64,000 nucleotides of DNA, taken from positions 62,001 to 126,000 of the forward strand of contig JAIUNL010000002.1 in the NCBI GenBank assembly GCA_020161835.1, given 5' to 3'. The notes under the pieces are model-generated. The model was not told the origin of the DNA. It did no database searches and saw only the letters and a list, made by a program, of their open reading frames with translations. The stretch comes from Bacteroidota bacterium (lineage in GTDB: Bacteria > Bacteroidota > JABWAT01). Made by a program: the position numbers and the translations under genes. Of this stretch, positions 36,126-44,274 are shown one piece after another; within the stretch, counting starts at the first letter, position 1, and every line of letters starts with the position of its first letter.

Positions 36126-38663
36126 ATGCACTCAGATTTCTTCTTCAATCAGTTTTCCATTTCCAGTTTCTCGCAGTTTCTGCTATCCTTCCTTATTACC
36201 CTGTTTTTTCTCATCATAAAAAAACAACATCCCCGAGGCTGGTTCAGAACATTTTTTTTTATTGCCATAACCGGTGTTTTCCTCAGCTCTTTTCTTTCAA
36301 CAAGTCTTTTTGTCTGGTGGAGCAAATACTTCATCACTTCACAATATATCCTGCTCATGTTGTCAGTTTCGCTGATAACCCAATTTGTGTATCGGTTCCC
36401 TGCAAATTACTTTCAGTCAGAATCCCGGTTTGTTTCTATCCTTAGTTTTTCAATTACTTTTTTCGTTAGCTCCTTCCTGATTTATTCCATTATTAAAAAT
36501 CAGTTTTATTCACCGGGCGAACTTCAGGTTGTGAATGCCATTCTTTTATGCGGATTTTTCTGGGCGATGAGTGTTTCGACCCGGTATTCCCTGATTCCGG
36601 TTTTAAAATCTGACTCATGGAAAGGTAAAATCCCTTCAACCGGTTCACCTGATTGGGTAAAGCTTTTTCTTTTTGCTTTTTGGGATGTCATCAGAGGTTC
36701 TAAATCAGAAATTTACCGGCCGTTCAGAGAACTGTCACTTCTCGTTTTTATTTTGTTTGTAGGGTCCCTGCCCTCTGTTTTGAATTTTCTATATCATTCA
36801 AGCCAGATTTCGCAGACAACCAATCTTTACCTGAGTAATTTTTTTTATTTGGTTTTTCTTTTCCTATTTATTCTCGCCTATTTTAAACTTTCACCCGAAC
36901 AATCAAGTATTAACCGAAAAATTATCACGGTTTCCATCCTAACCATCCTGGTTGTTTTAAGTATTGTGGGTTCGGCAACCATGTCGACCCTAACCCGGCA
37001 GTATGACACTACAAGAAAAACACCTGATTTCAAAACCCTGCATTTTTCACCGGCAGAAGATGGCAGGTATTATGTTTGGTCTGAAACTGCAGCCTGGAGG
37101 AATCCTAACGGACGAAGACTCTACCTCAGAGATGCCAATTCAGTTTGGATGCTTCTTCCCTTTCCGTTTCCTTTTTATGGTACTGAATACCGTTCAATCA
37201 ATGTAGGTTCAAACGGAATACTCAGCTTTGGTTCCGGAATCAATAGTTATCATTACACTGAATTTTATCGGTCAAATCCGAAAATTGCAGGTCTGTTCAA
37301 GGATTTAAATCCGGAAAAGGGTGGAATGGTTCTGGTTCATGAAACCGATTCAACTGCAACTTTTTCCTGGGTTCAGGTGCCTGATTTTGGCAGCAACAGC
37401 AAAAACACATTTCAGATTGTACTTCACCGTGACGGGTCAATTGATCTGACCTATTATGGAATTTCAAAAACTTTTCCCGGTTTTATCGGGCTTGATGCAG
37501 GTACACAAACGAATCAACAGGAAACAATCCGGTTTGATAAAGATCTGCCGGTAATTGTTCCGGCAGGTGAGTCAGCTTATGAAGATTATTTCCGTGACCA
37601 GAGAGCTTACATTCACGAAGGTGCCTTTGTATTCATTTTCATGATTTTGTTTTCAACTGCCGTCGCCATTATTATTTTCCCCTATTTTTTCAGACTGACC
37701 GTAACAAATCCGCTTAAAACCCTGCTTGCCGGCGTAAGAAAAGTAAATGAAGGTGATCTAACTGTACAGGTCATCGTTAAAGATGATGATGAAATAGGTT
37801 TTTTAACCCGTTCATTTAATCAAATGATTGAGTCGGTCAGACATGCCAAGGAGGAAGAACTTCTTTTTATCCAAAAACAAAAGGAAGAAGAATTACTCCA
37901 GATGGAACTTCAGCGGCAAAGCAAAGAACTTGAATTTGCCCGTAACCTTCAGATGGATATGCTCCCTGCTGCGGGTTTAAAAATTCCCGGACTTGAATTT
38001 GTTGGGAAAATGAGACCGGCTACTGAAGTTGGAGGCGATTATTACGATTTGATTCACATTGCTGAACGGCGGTATTGTGTGGCAATCGGGGATGCAACCG
38101 GTCATGGTGTGGCTGCCGGTTTGGTTGTGGGAATGGTGAAAATGGCGATTATCAATACGATCCGTTCCTATAACATCAATCTGTCACTTGAACAGCTCAT
38201 GATCAATCTGAATACCGCATTGATGGAATCGATTCACAACCGTGGAATTGGAATGGGACTTTGCCTGATGATTATTGATCTTGACCAGATGTCTGCCCAG
38301 ATTATTTCGTCCGGAATGCCCTATCCGTTTTTTTACCGGAAATCTGAAGATACTTTTTCGATTCTCGAGTTAACAGGTCCACCACTGGGGATGATTGCCG
38401 ATATTGAACTTTCGTCAGTCAACATCCGTTTAAATTCAGGTGATGTGTTTCTTTTCATTTCTGACGGATTTCCTGAACGGCTGAATCCTGAGGATGTTCT
38501 CTTTTTCGAAGATCAGGCCTTTAATTCTTCGGTTGAAACCATTATCAAATCAGAATCTGACCTGACAACTATCACTTCCCGTTTATTTGAAGCCTGTGAT
38601 TTATTTGCAGACGGACTCGAAAATGATGATGACATGACGTCTTTGATTGTAAGAGTGGAATAG
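36126..38663 (+). CDS. Membrane SpoIIE/PP2C-type phosphatase with HAMP and nidogen-like domain
   Basis: An 845-residue protein. The N-terminal 300 residues hold about eight hydrophobic segments, a beta-rich section follows (LPFPFPFYGTEYRSINVGSNGILSFG, PKIAGLFKDLNP, FQIVLHRDGSIDLTYYG) that looks like the NIDO-type domain of secreted adhesins, then another membrane helix, a HAMP domain (NPLKTLLAGVRKVNEGDLTV), a coiled coil, and a SpoIIE phosphatase (TEVGGDYYD, AIGDATGHGVAAGL, LENDDDMTSLIVRVE). The metal Asp residues are in place. PP2C phosphatases of this class remove phosphate from anti-sigma-factor antagonists (STAS proteins); no such partner is adjacent. Confidence 0.88.
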   Translation: MHSDFFFNQFSISSFSQFLLSFLITLFFLIIKKQHPRGWFRTFFFIAITGVFLSSFLSTSLFVWWSKYFITSQYILLMLSVSLITQFVYRFPANYFQSESRFVSILSFSITFFVSSFLIYSIIKNQFYSPGELQVVNAILLCGFFWAMSVSTRYSLIPVLKSDSWKGKIPSTGSPDWVKLFLFAFWDVIRGSKSEIYRPFRELSLLVFILFVGSLPSVLNFLYHSSQISQTTNLYLSNFFYLVFLFLFILAYFKLSPEQSSINRKIITVSILTILVVLSIVGSATMSTLTRQYDTTRKTPDFKTLHFSPAEDGRYYVWSETAAWRNPNGRRLYLRDANSVWMLLPFPFPFYGTEYRSINVGSNGILSFGSGINSYHYTEFYRSNPKIAGLFKDLNPEKGGMVLVHETDSTATFSWVQVPDFGSNSKNTFQIVLHRDGSIDLTYYGISKTFPGFIGLDAGTQTNQQETIRFDKDLPVIVPAGESAYEDYFRDQRAYIHEGAFVFIFMILFSTAVAIIIFPYFFRLTVTNPLKTLLAGVRKVNEGDLTVQVIVKDDDEIGFLTRSFNQMIESVRHAKEEELLFIQKQKEEELLQMELQRQSKELEFARNLQMDMLPAAGLKIPGLEFVGKMRPATEVGGDYYDLIHIAERRYCVAIGDATGHGVAAGLVVGMVKMAIINTIRSYNINLSLEQLMINLNTALMESIHNRGIGMGLCLMIIDLDQMSAQIISSGMPYPFFYRKSEDTFSILELTGPPLGMIADIELSSVNIRLNSGDVFLFISDGFPERLNPEDVLFFEDQAFNSSVETIIKSESDLTTITSRLFEACDLFADGLENDDDMTSLIVRVE

Positions 38664-38857
38664 AATTTTGAATTACGAATGACGAATGACGGATTACGAA
38701 TGAAATTTTTTATTTCCTTCCGTCCCACGTCACTTGTCACTAGTCCCCGCATTTAAAACCCGTCCCCGCATTTTAGTCCGATTAACGTCATTCCAAATCC
38801 GATAACCCCATCTATTTCGTATCTTAGTGGATTATATAACTATTTAATTAAGAGTGT

Positions 38858-41128
38858 ATGTCCCAGTTTCTATCAAAGTTAAACGAACGTCAGCAAGAAG
38901 CAGCTTCTACAGTCAACGGTCCGGTCATGATTATTGCAGGAGCCGGATCAGGTAAAACCCGGGTATTGACCTATCGTGCAGCACACATGCTGGCTGAACG
39001 CCATGCAGCGCCATGGCAGATTCTGATGCTAACCTTTACGAATAAAGCCGCCAAGGAAATGAAAAACCGGATTGCCGATATCATCGGTGAACAGGTTGCT
39101 TCCGGCATCTGGATGGGCACTTTTCACTCCATTTTTGCCCGTATTCTCAGAATGGATGGCGATAAACTGGGTTACGACCGCAATTTCTCGATTTATGACA
39201 CGGATGATCAGGAAAGTCTTGTCAAGAAAATTATGGCGGATTTGGAGATCAACACTCAGCAATTCCCCGTCAAGCAAATCATGTCTAAGATTTCCGCATC
39301 CAAAAACAGGTTGTGGTATCCGGCTGATCTCGACAAATATGCCGTCCACCCGGCTGATATTAAAGCTGCTCTTGTTTACAAAGATTATCAGGTTCGCCTG
39401 AAAGCATCAAATGCGATGGATTTCGACGATTTGCTGATGAAGCCAATCGAGCTCTTCACCAAATTTCCTGATGTGCTTAAGAAATATCAGAATCAGTTTA
39501 AATACATCATGATTGATGAGTATCAGGATACCAACAAGGCACAGTACACGATTGCAAAATTGCTTGCTGCTTCAGGCCGGAATATTGCTGTGGTAGGTGA
39601 TGATGCCCAATCAATTTATTCGTGGCGCGGTGCAGACATTCAGAACATTCTCGATTTTGAGAAAGATTATCCCGAAGCACGTGTTGTTCGCCTCGAGCAA
39701 AATTACCGGTCAACCAAAAAGATTCTTGCCGTTGCCGATTCAGTCATCAAAGTCAATAAAGAGCAGATTCCGAAAACTCTTTGGACGGATAATGACGAAG
39801 GTGATTATGTAACCTTGCTCGAATGTGATTCTGAACGTGATGAGTCGATGAGAATCGCCAATTACATTCAGCAATACAAAATTACCAAAGGCATGCACAA
39901 CAAGGATTTTGCCATCCTTTACCGCACCAATGCCCAATCACGCGCGCTTGAAGACGGGCTCAGAAGAATCGCCGTTCCCTACATCATTATCGGTGGAATT
40001 CAGTTTTATAAACGGAAGGAAGTCAAGGATGTTCTTGCCTACCTGAAAATTCTGGTCAACCCAAGGGATACCGAATCGTTTCGCAGGATTGTAAACTATC
40101 CGGCAAGAAATATTGGTGATGTGGCCCTTTCAAAAATTGAAGAATATGCACATCAGACACAGAAAGGCCCTGCTGAAATTCTCAGTGTGATTGATATGGT
40201 TCCGGGGTTAACTGCCCGCCAGCGAAGTGCCCTGCAGGAATTGAACCGGGTTGTCGAAGAAACCAAGGCTAATCTGCCTAATTCCCCACTCGGACTTCTC
40301 ATCAGAACGTATGTTGAAGAACTTCACCTGATTTCAGAGTTGAGTCAGGAGCAAACCCAGGAAGGCAGAAACCGGGTTGAGAACGTACAGGAATTGATCA
40401 ACGCCATTGAAGAATTTTCTTCAACCAAAGCGGATGCTTCACTTGAAGCTTTCCTTCAGGATGTGTCACTGGTTGCCGATACCGATAACCTTGACGGTGA
40501 TAAAAACGTGGTCACCCTCATGACGTTGCATGCAGCCAAAGGACTTGAATTCCCTGTTGTTTTCGTTTGCGGACTTGAAGAAGGCCTTTTCCCGTTTTCA
40601 GGCGGTGCTGATAAAGAATCCAATCTCGAAGAAGAACGCCGATTATGTTATGTGGGAATCACCCGTGCTGAGCAGAAGTTGTTTCTCTCACACGCCAAAA
40701 CCCGCTTCCGGTTTGGTTCAACTGAATATTCAGTAAGATCACGGTTTATTGACGAAATGGACTTGACTCACATCAAGAATGAGGGTCAGGCTCCCGTTGA
40801 AATGCGGAACAGTTTTGCTGCAAAAGGACTTGATGGCGATGCCCTTCATCAATATGCTGAAAAGGATCCGTATTACTGGCGTGATGAGAAATATGTTCAG
40901 GCGAAGGGATCACCTGCTTCAAAAGTGAACAAAGAACGTTCAATTGTTTATGAAGAAGGGGTTGCCGATATCAAAAATGGCGTGTATGTCGAACATTCCA
41001 AATTTGGCCGTGGAAAAGTAACCTCAATTGATGGTGCGGGGGACAACCGGAAAGCTGTTGTGTTTTTCGTAGGTCACGGCGCCAAAACCCTTGTTTTGAA
41101 ATTCGCCAATTTAAAAGTCGTTAAATAG
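38858..41128 (+). CDS. pcrA: UvrD/PcrA family ATP-dependent DNA helicase
   Basis: A 756-residue superfamily 1A helicase. Motif I AGAGSGKT, Ia TFTNKAAKEM, II IDEYQDTN, III GDDAQSIYSWRGAD, IV QNYRS, V TLHAAKGLEF, VI EERRLCYVGITRAE are present in order. The C-terminus (VYVEHSKFGRGKVTSI) is the Tudor-like module that contacts RNA polymerase in PcrA/UvrD. It unwinds DNA 3'-5' in repair and helps clear stalled transcription. A TATCTTAG box at 38820 may be its promoter. Confidence 0.94.
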   Translation: MSQFLSKLNERQQEAASTVNGPVMIIAGAGSGKTRVLTYRAAHMLAERHAAPWQILMLTFTNKAAKEMKNRIADIIGEQVASGIWMGTFHSIFARILRMDGDKLGYDRNFSIYDTDDQESLVKKIMADLEINTQQFPVKQIMSKISASKNRLWYPADLDKYAVHPADIKAALVYKDYQVRLKASNAMDFDDLLMKPIELFTKFPDVLKKYQNQFKYIMIDEYQDTNKAQYTIAKLLAASGRNIAVVGDDAQSIYSWRGADIQNILDFEKDYPEARVVRLEQNYRSTKKILAVADSVIKVNKEQIPKTLWTDNDEGDYVTLLECDSERDESMRIANYIQQYKITKGMHNKDFAILYRTNAQSRALEDGLRRIAVPYIIIGGIQFYKRKEVKDVLAYLKILVNPRDTESFRRIVNYPARNIGDVALSKIEEYAHQTQKGPAEILSVIDMVPGLTARQRSALQELNRVVEETKANLPNSPLGLLIRTYVEELHLISELSQEQTQEGRNRVENVQELINAIEEFSSTKADASLEAFLQDVSLVADTDNLDGDKNVVTLMTLHAAKGLEFPVVFVCGLEEGLFPFSGGADKESNLEEERRLCYVGITRAEQKLFLSHAKTRFRFGSTEYSVRSRFIDEMDLTHIKNEGQAPVEMRNSFAAKGLDGDALHQYAEKDPYYWRDEKYVQAKGSPASKVNKERSIVYEEGVADIKNGVYVEHSKFGRGKVTSIDGAGDNRKAVVFFVGHGAKTLVLKFANLKVVK

Positions 41129-41223
41129 GTGAGACAAGTAGAACCGGGTCTCAGACCCGGTTTGTAGATAGTAGACAGTAGTTAATGGATTATTATTCGT
41201 AAGGGCTACCGGTTGGTCGCCCG

Positions 41224-41260
41224 AAATCAAAAAGCCAGTCATTTACTGGCTTTTTGATTT
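41224..41260. terminator. Intrinsic terminator after pcrA
   Basis: Perfect 16-bp stem AAATCAAAAAGCCAGT/ACTGGCTTTTTGATTT with loop CATTT, 96 bp past the stop. The gap 41129-41450 holds this and the promoter at 41292; no other gene was seen. Confidence 0.9.
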
Positions 41261-41291
41261 TATAAAATCCCGCAGTACCCAAATATTGCCT

Positions 41292-41321
41292 TTGTTATAA
41301 AATTTCCTAAACCTATCTTTA
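41292..41321 (+). promoter_or_regulatory. Promoter for the lipoprotein/beta-barrel pair
   Basis: TTG (41292-41294), 19 nt, TATCTTTA (41314-41321). The spacing is canonical and the last base differs from TAnnTTTG. Predicted leader of about 120 nt before 41451. Confidence 0.55.
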
Positions 41322-41450
41322 CAATTATCATAATTTAAGAAACAATCAAAGGTTTTAAGAATTTGTAAAATTGATAGCCCGGATCCTGGTATTTGCTCTT
41401 ATCCTCATTCAAAATCAATCACTATCAGAAACTTACTCAAAGTGAATTTT

Positions 41451-42158
41451 ATGAAATTAAAACATGGTCTTTTCCTGACGTTTTTATCTCTTTCTCTGCT
41501 ATCCTGTGAAAATGGGTTATGGGGTGAGGACGAAAATAATAAACCTGATTCAAATGGTAACACAATCTACTTATATGAAAACTCATATTTAACTTTGGAT
41601 TACCCATTCCCACAAATCAAGGCCGGGAAACAGTATTACGGTTCAAAAAATCTTGACCAAATTTACGTTCAAACGTATCAATATCCATTTCTTCCTGATG
41701 GTTTTATCAGACTTTATTTTGGAAACCGGGCAATTCCTGGATCAGTCTTTAATTTTCAACTCAAGGTCAACAATGAGACAGAGGATTTGGATATTCCTCT
41801 TTCTGTTGTTGTAAAACCTATGGATTTATTTGATCACTTCATTTCCTCCGAATCAGATACAATCCGGTTAAAAATGAAAACCTACCACTCTGTCACCTTT
41901 TATCTTACAGATAAAAATGGCAAAACAATATCCAAAAGTGAAATCTCTAAATTAATGGCTTATTCATTTAACATAAGATATTCTATCCCTGAATTACCTT
42001 ATTCAGTTGTAAGTATTAATTATGATATAAATGAAGCCGGTTATATTTATTTTGTTTTCTATCAGAATTATACACCCGACACTCCCCCCACTCAAATGAC
42101 TTTTAATTTTAAATTTTCCGATAAAGAATTTTCAGTTCCAATTACACTAAATAATTAG
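41451..42158 (+). CDS. Lipoprotein of unknown function
   Basis: A 235-residue protein with lipobox LSLLSCENG. The rest is rich in Tyr, Ile and beta-prone segments (KPDSNGNTIYLYENSYLTL; IRLYFGNRAIPGSVF). No known domain was recognised. The start was set at ATG 41451 rather than the GTG at 41442 since the signal sequence begins with MKLKHGLFLTF. It is 27 bp ahead of a beta-barrel gene and shares its promoter, so both are probably exported to the outer membrane. Confidence 0.75.
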   Translation: MKLKHGLFLTFLSLSLLSCENGLWGEDENNKPDSNGNTIYLYENSYLTLDYPFPQIKAGKQYYGSKNLDQIYVQTYQYPFLPDGFIRLYFGNRAIPGSVFNFQLKVNNETEDLDIPLSVVVKPMDLFDHFISSESDTIRLKMKTYHSVTFYLTDKNGKTISKSEISKLMAYSFNIRYSIPELPYSVVSINYDINEAGYIYFVFYQNYTPDTPPTQMTFNFKFSDKEFSVPITLNN

Positions 42159-42185
42159 TACCAACAAGCAGAAAGGTTTACGATA

Positions 42186-42839
42186 ATGTGCAAATTCAAG
42201 GTATTTTCATTTATTTTTTTTCTAATTGGTAGCGTGTGGGCAACTCAGGTACAAGCCCAAGCAGAATCAGATTTCTTAACCGGTAAAGGTCTTTTGTTCA
42301 AATTTGATGGGTTGGCGAATCTGGGTTTAAATAGTTTTTCAGGTGGTGCAGGACTAAAATATAAAATCGGTGAAGAGGCCTGGCTTCGCCATATCGTATC
42401 CTTATCTGCAAACCGGGCCAATCCGCACGGAACCAAAGGTGTTGAAGGAAAAAATTCAAATTATACCCTTCAGCTTTCATCAGATTTTATAATGGACATG
42501 TATAAAAGGGATAAATTAAAACCCTATTATGGGGCAGGTATTGATCTCATGGTTGGCAATAGTTACAACTTAAGTGAAAATCCGATGAATAAATATACTT
42601 CAAATTCCAATTCCTATTCTGCCGGAATTACGGGACTTATTGGCATTGAGTATTTTGTAAAAGACTATATATCTCTTTCAGCTGAATACAATCTGGGATT
42701 TGGATTTCAATACACTGAAAATAAATCAGAATCCACAAATAAGGAGCGGCAATTAAAAACTAAGTCATTTTCAATTCCGACCCGTGGTTTTTATTTAAAT
42801 ACCAGTTCCTTCGGTCTTGTTGCTTCATTTTATCTCTGA
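42186..42839 (+). CDS. Outer-membrane beta-barrel protein
   Basis: A 217-residue protein with signal peptide (ending TQVQAQAE) and amphipathic strands typical of small outer-membrane barrels (DKLKPYYGAGIDLMVGNSYN, YISLSAEYNLGFGFQY), ending with Phe-Tyr-Leu, a common barrel C-terminus. The function is unknown. It is followed by a perfect 20-bp terminator at 42854-42897. Confidence 0.78.
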   Translation: MCKFKVFSFIFFLIGSVWATQVQAQAESDFLTGKGLLFKFDGLANLGLNSFSGGAGLKYKIGEEAWLRHIVSLSANRANPHGTKGVEGKNSNYTLQLSSDFIMDMYKRDKLKPYYGAGIDLMVGNSYNLSENPMNKYTSNSNSYSAGITGLIGIEYFVKDYISLSAEYNLGFGFQYTENKSESTNKERQLKTKSFSIPTRGFYLNTSSFGLVASFYL

Positions 42840-42853
42840 TTTTCGGTTTTCTT

Positions 42854-42897
42854 TTAAACAAAAAATGCCAGTCATCCGACTGGCATTTTTTGTTTAA
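42854..42897. terminator. Intrinsic terminator after the beta-barrel gene
   Basis: Perfect 20-bp stem (42854-42873 with 42878-42897) and a 4-nt loop ATCC. The lower stem is A6/T6 and the upper stem is TGCCAGTC/GACTGGCA. Confidence 0.9.
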
Positions 42898-42919
42898 TCA
42901 AATTTCTGAATTCGTGAGG

Positions 42920-42947
42920 TAGAGACACGATGCATCGTGTCTCTACC
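42920..42947. repeat. Perfect 28-nt palindrome of the transposase relic
   Basis: A perfect 28-nt palindrome with half-site GTAGAGACACGATG (42920-42933). It starts with GTAG, the tetranucleotide that RAYT enzymes recognise beside REP hairpins in other bacteria (family knowledge). It lies 17 bp past the relic's stop codon. A 19-nt partial copy is at 43200-43218. Confidence 0.85.
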
Positions 42948-42964
42948 CGATTCTACCCGGTTTT

Positions 42965-43255
42965 TTACAATTTATAAAATTGATCCTCTTCCCATTTAAT
43001 AGGATTATTTATAATGTATTCTGTAATTCGGTTTAAATCTTCTTCTGAACGGACAATGTGTTCATGAAATCCGGGTTGCCAATTAAATTCGATTCCATTT
43101 TTTCTGGCATAGGTGGTTATGGCAGACTTGTACCCACGAATAATAGATGACAGATTTTTGGATTGCGATCCGAATTGGTTTTTAAATTTCGGTTTTTCCG
43201 TAGAGACACGATGCATCGAATTTATCTTAGTGTTAAAATGTCCAAAAGTATGCAA
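42965..43255 (-). pseudogene. REP-associated Y1 transposase (RAYT), C-terminal relic
   Basis: An open frame of 96 codons, stop 42965-42967. Residues from KFKNQFGSQSKNLSSIIRGY through FNWQPGFHEHIVRSEEDLNRI to NPIKWEEDQFYKL match the C-terminal half of RAYT (IS200/IS605-like, PF01797) transposases. The N-terminal half with the HUH metal-binding motif is missing. Upstream of KFKN the sequence turns into the truncated palindrome (43200-43218), so the break sits at a repeat. Not functional as it stands; the ATG at 43255 is probably not a genuine start. Confidence 0.85.
43200..43218. repeat. Truncated copy of the 28-nt palindrome
   Basis: The 19 nt GTAGAGACACGATGCATCG match the palindrome at 42920, then diverge. 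This copy marks the break point of the transposase relic. Between 42920 and 43218 lies the whole surviving relic. Confidence 0.75.
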
Positions 43256-43260
43256 ATAGA

Positions 43261-43375
43261 CATCCTTCGATACAATTTTGCATTTTATGCAAAATTACTC
43301 AGGATGACATATTTCCTGTCTCCCAATAAAATATTGCATTTAACCTAACAGCCAACCCTTCGACTCCGCTCAGGG
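43261..43375. repeat. CATCCTTCGATA hairpin and TCGACTCCGCTC-loop hairpin
   Basis: 43261-43309 is a third CATCCT/AGGATG element, inner stem AATTTTGCAT/ATGCAAAATT. 43356-43375 is a smaller hairpin CCCT/AGGG around loop TCGACTCCGCTC, the same loop as at 36014-36025. The short gap 43256-43404 has no gene. Confidence 0.7.
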
Positions 43376-43404
43376 ACCGCAACTAAAGGCTTTTTCCCTA
43401 CCCC

Positions 43405-43722
43405 TTATTTCTTCTTTTTCTTCCCCGAAAGTGCCACCATGGTAATCCGGATCAATTCTGAAAACCATTTTTCATCTTCGAACCGGCTTTCAATTAAATA
43501 ACAGGGTTTTGACCCGGGATATGGTGGTCTTTCAACGACTTCTCCAATCCAGGATTTTCCCTCCGGAGAGGGTTTTACAAAAACCAGATTGTCACTTACT
43601 AACGCCACATAAATGCCATCACAATAAATCAGGTATTCGCCCATCATTGATTTGCTGGTTATAAGTCCGGCATGACGTGCCTGTTCGGCGATGTAGGAAA
43701 TGAACTTTTTATCGGATGGCAT
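43405..43722 (-). CDS. TfoX N-terminal domain protein
   Basis: A 105-residue protein covering the TfoX/Sxy N-terminal domain and little else (SKSMMGEYLIYCDGIYVALVSD; KPSPEGKSWIGEVVERPPYP; FSELIRITMVAL), ending in five lysines. Full TfoX activates competence genes; one-domain forms are widespread outside competent bacteria and their job is open. The gene stands alone with no partner. Confidence 0.85.
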   Translation of the reverse strand: MPSDKKFISYIAEQARHAGLITSKSMMGEYLIYCDGIYVALVSDNLVFVKPSPEGKSWIGEVVERPPYPGSKPCYLIESRFEDEKWFSELIRITMVALSGKKKKK

Positions 43723-43782
43723 GATTTATTTCTTGCTTTATTTTCAATTTTTAGGATACTGCGATTTTAACTATCCAGAAAT

Positions 43783-44274
43783 TCAATGAATATCATTAGG
43801 CTTGATTCCTGGTGGAATTCCCTGCGGAAACCTAGCGTACCAGTGTAATTTCTCAAAACTCAGATTTTCATCGCTGTATTTAAATGCATTCTCACCCGAG
43901 CCTACCACTGATATCGTTACAATCAGGTGTACCGGCAGACTAGCGTAAGACACCAACCCATGAATAAAGGGTAAAACCACACCTGCAGGAATTGCCCAGC
44001 CATATTGTGGCGGTTTGGCATACTTTAATATAAAATGATCAAATTCCTTCACCCGAACCGAGTCACAACTCTTTGTCTTATCCGAAATGTAATAAATAGT
44101 GGCTGTATCAATTGCGATCAATTCGCCAGCTAGAGTGGGTTTTTCATCACGGATCATTTTAATAAAGGCTCCGTGGGTAGCCACATCAATATCATCTGAC
44201 ACCGGCAGGTATTTTGGGGAAGAACACCCGGATATCAATAAAAGAAGAAATACAGAAATCAGATTAGTTTTCAT
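43783..44274 (-). CDS. Lipoprotein of unknown function
   Basis: A 163-residue protein with lipobox LLLLISGCSS. The middle holds an apparent hydrophobic turn (WAIPAGVVLPFIHGLVSYASLPVHLI), compatible with a membrane-associated hairpin. No known family. It overlaps the preceding lipoprotein gene by 11 bp. The ATG at 44274 was chosen because the signal sequence begins there; an earlier in-frame ATG at 44337 lies well inside the upstream gene. Confidence 0.7.
   Translation of the reverse strand: MKTNLISVFLLLLISGCSSPKYLPVSDDIDVATHGAFIKMIRDEKPTLAGELIAIDTATIYYISDKTKSCDSVRVKEFDHFILKYAKPPQYGWAIPAGVVLPFIHGLVSYASLPVHLIVTISVVGSGENAFKYSDENLSFEKLHWYARFPQGIPPGIKPNDIH

Noticed and set aside
42965..43255. Intact transposase
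   Set aside because: The N-terminal half with the HUH motif is missing.
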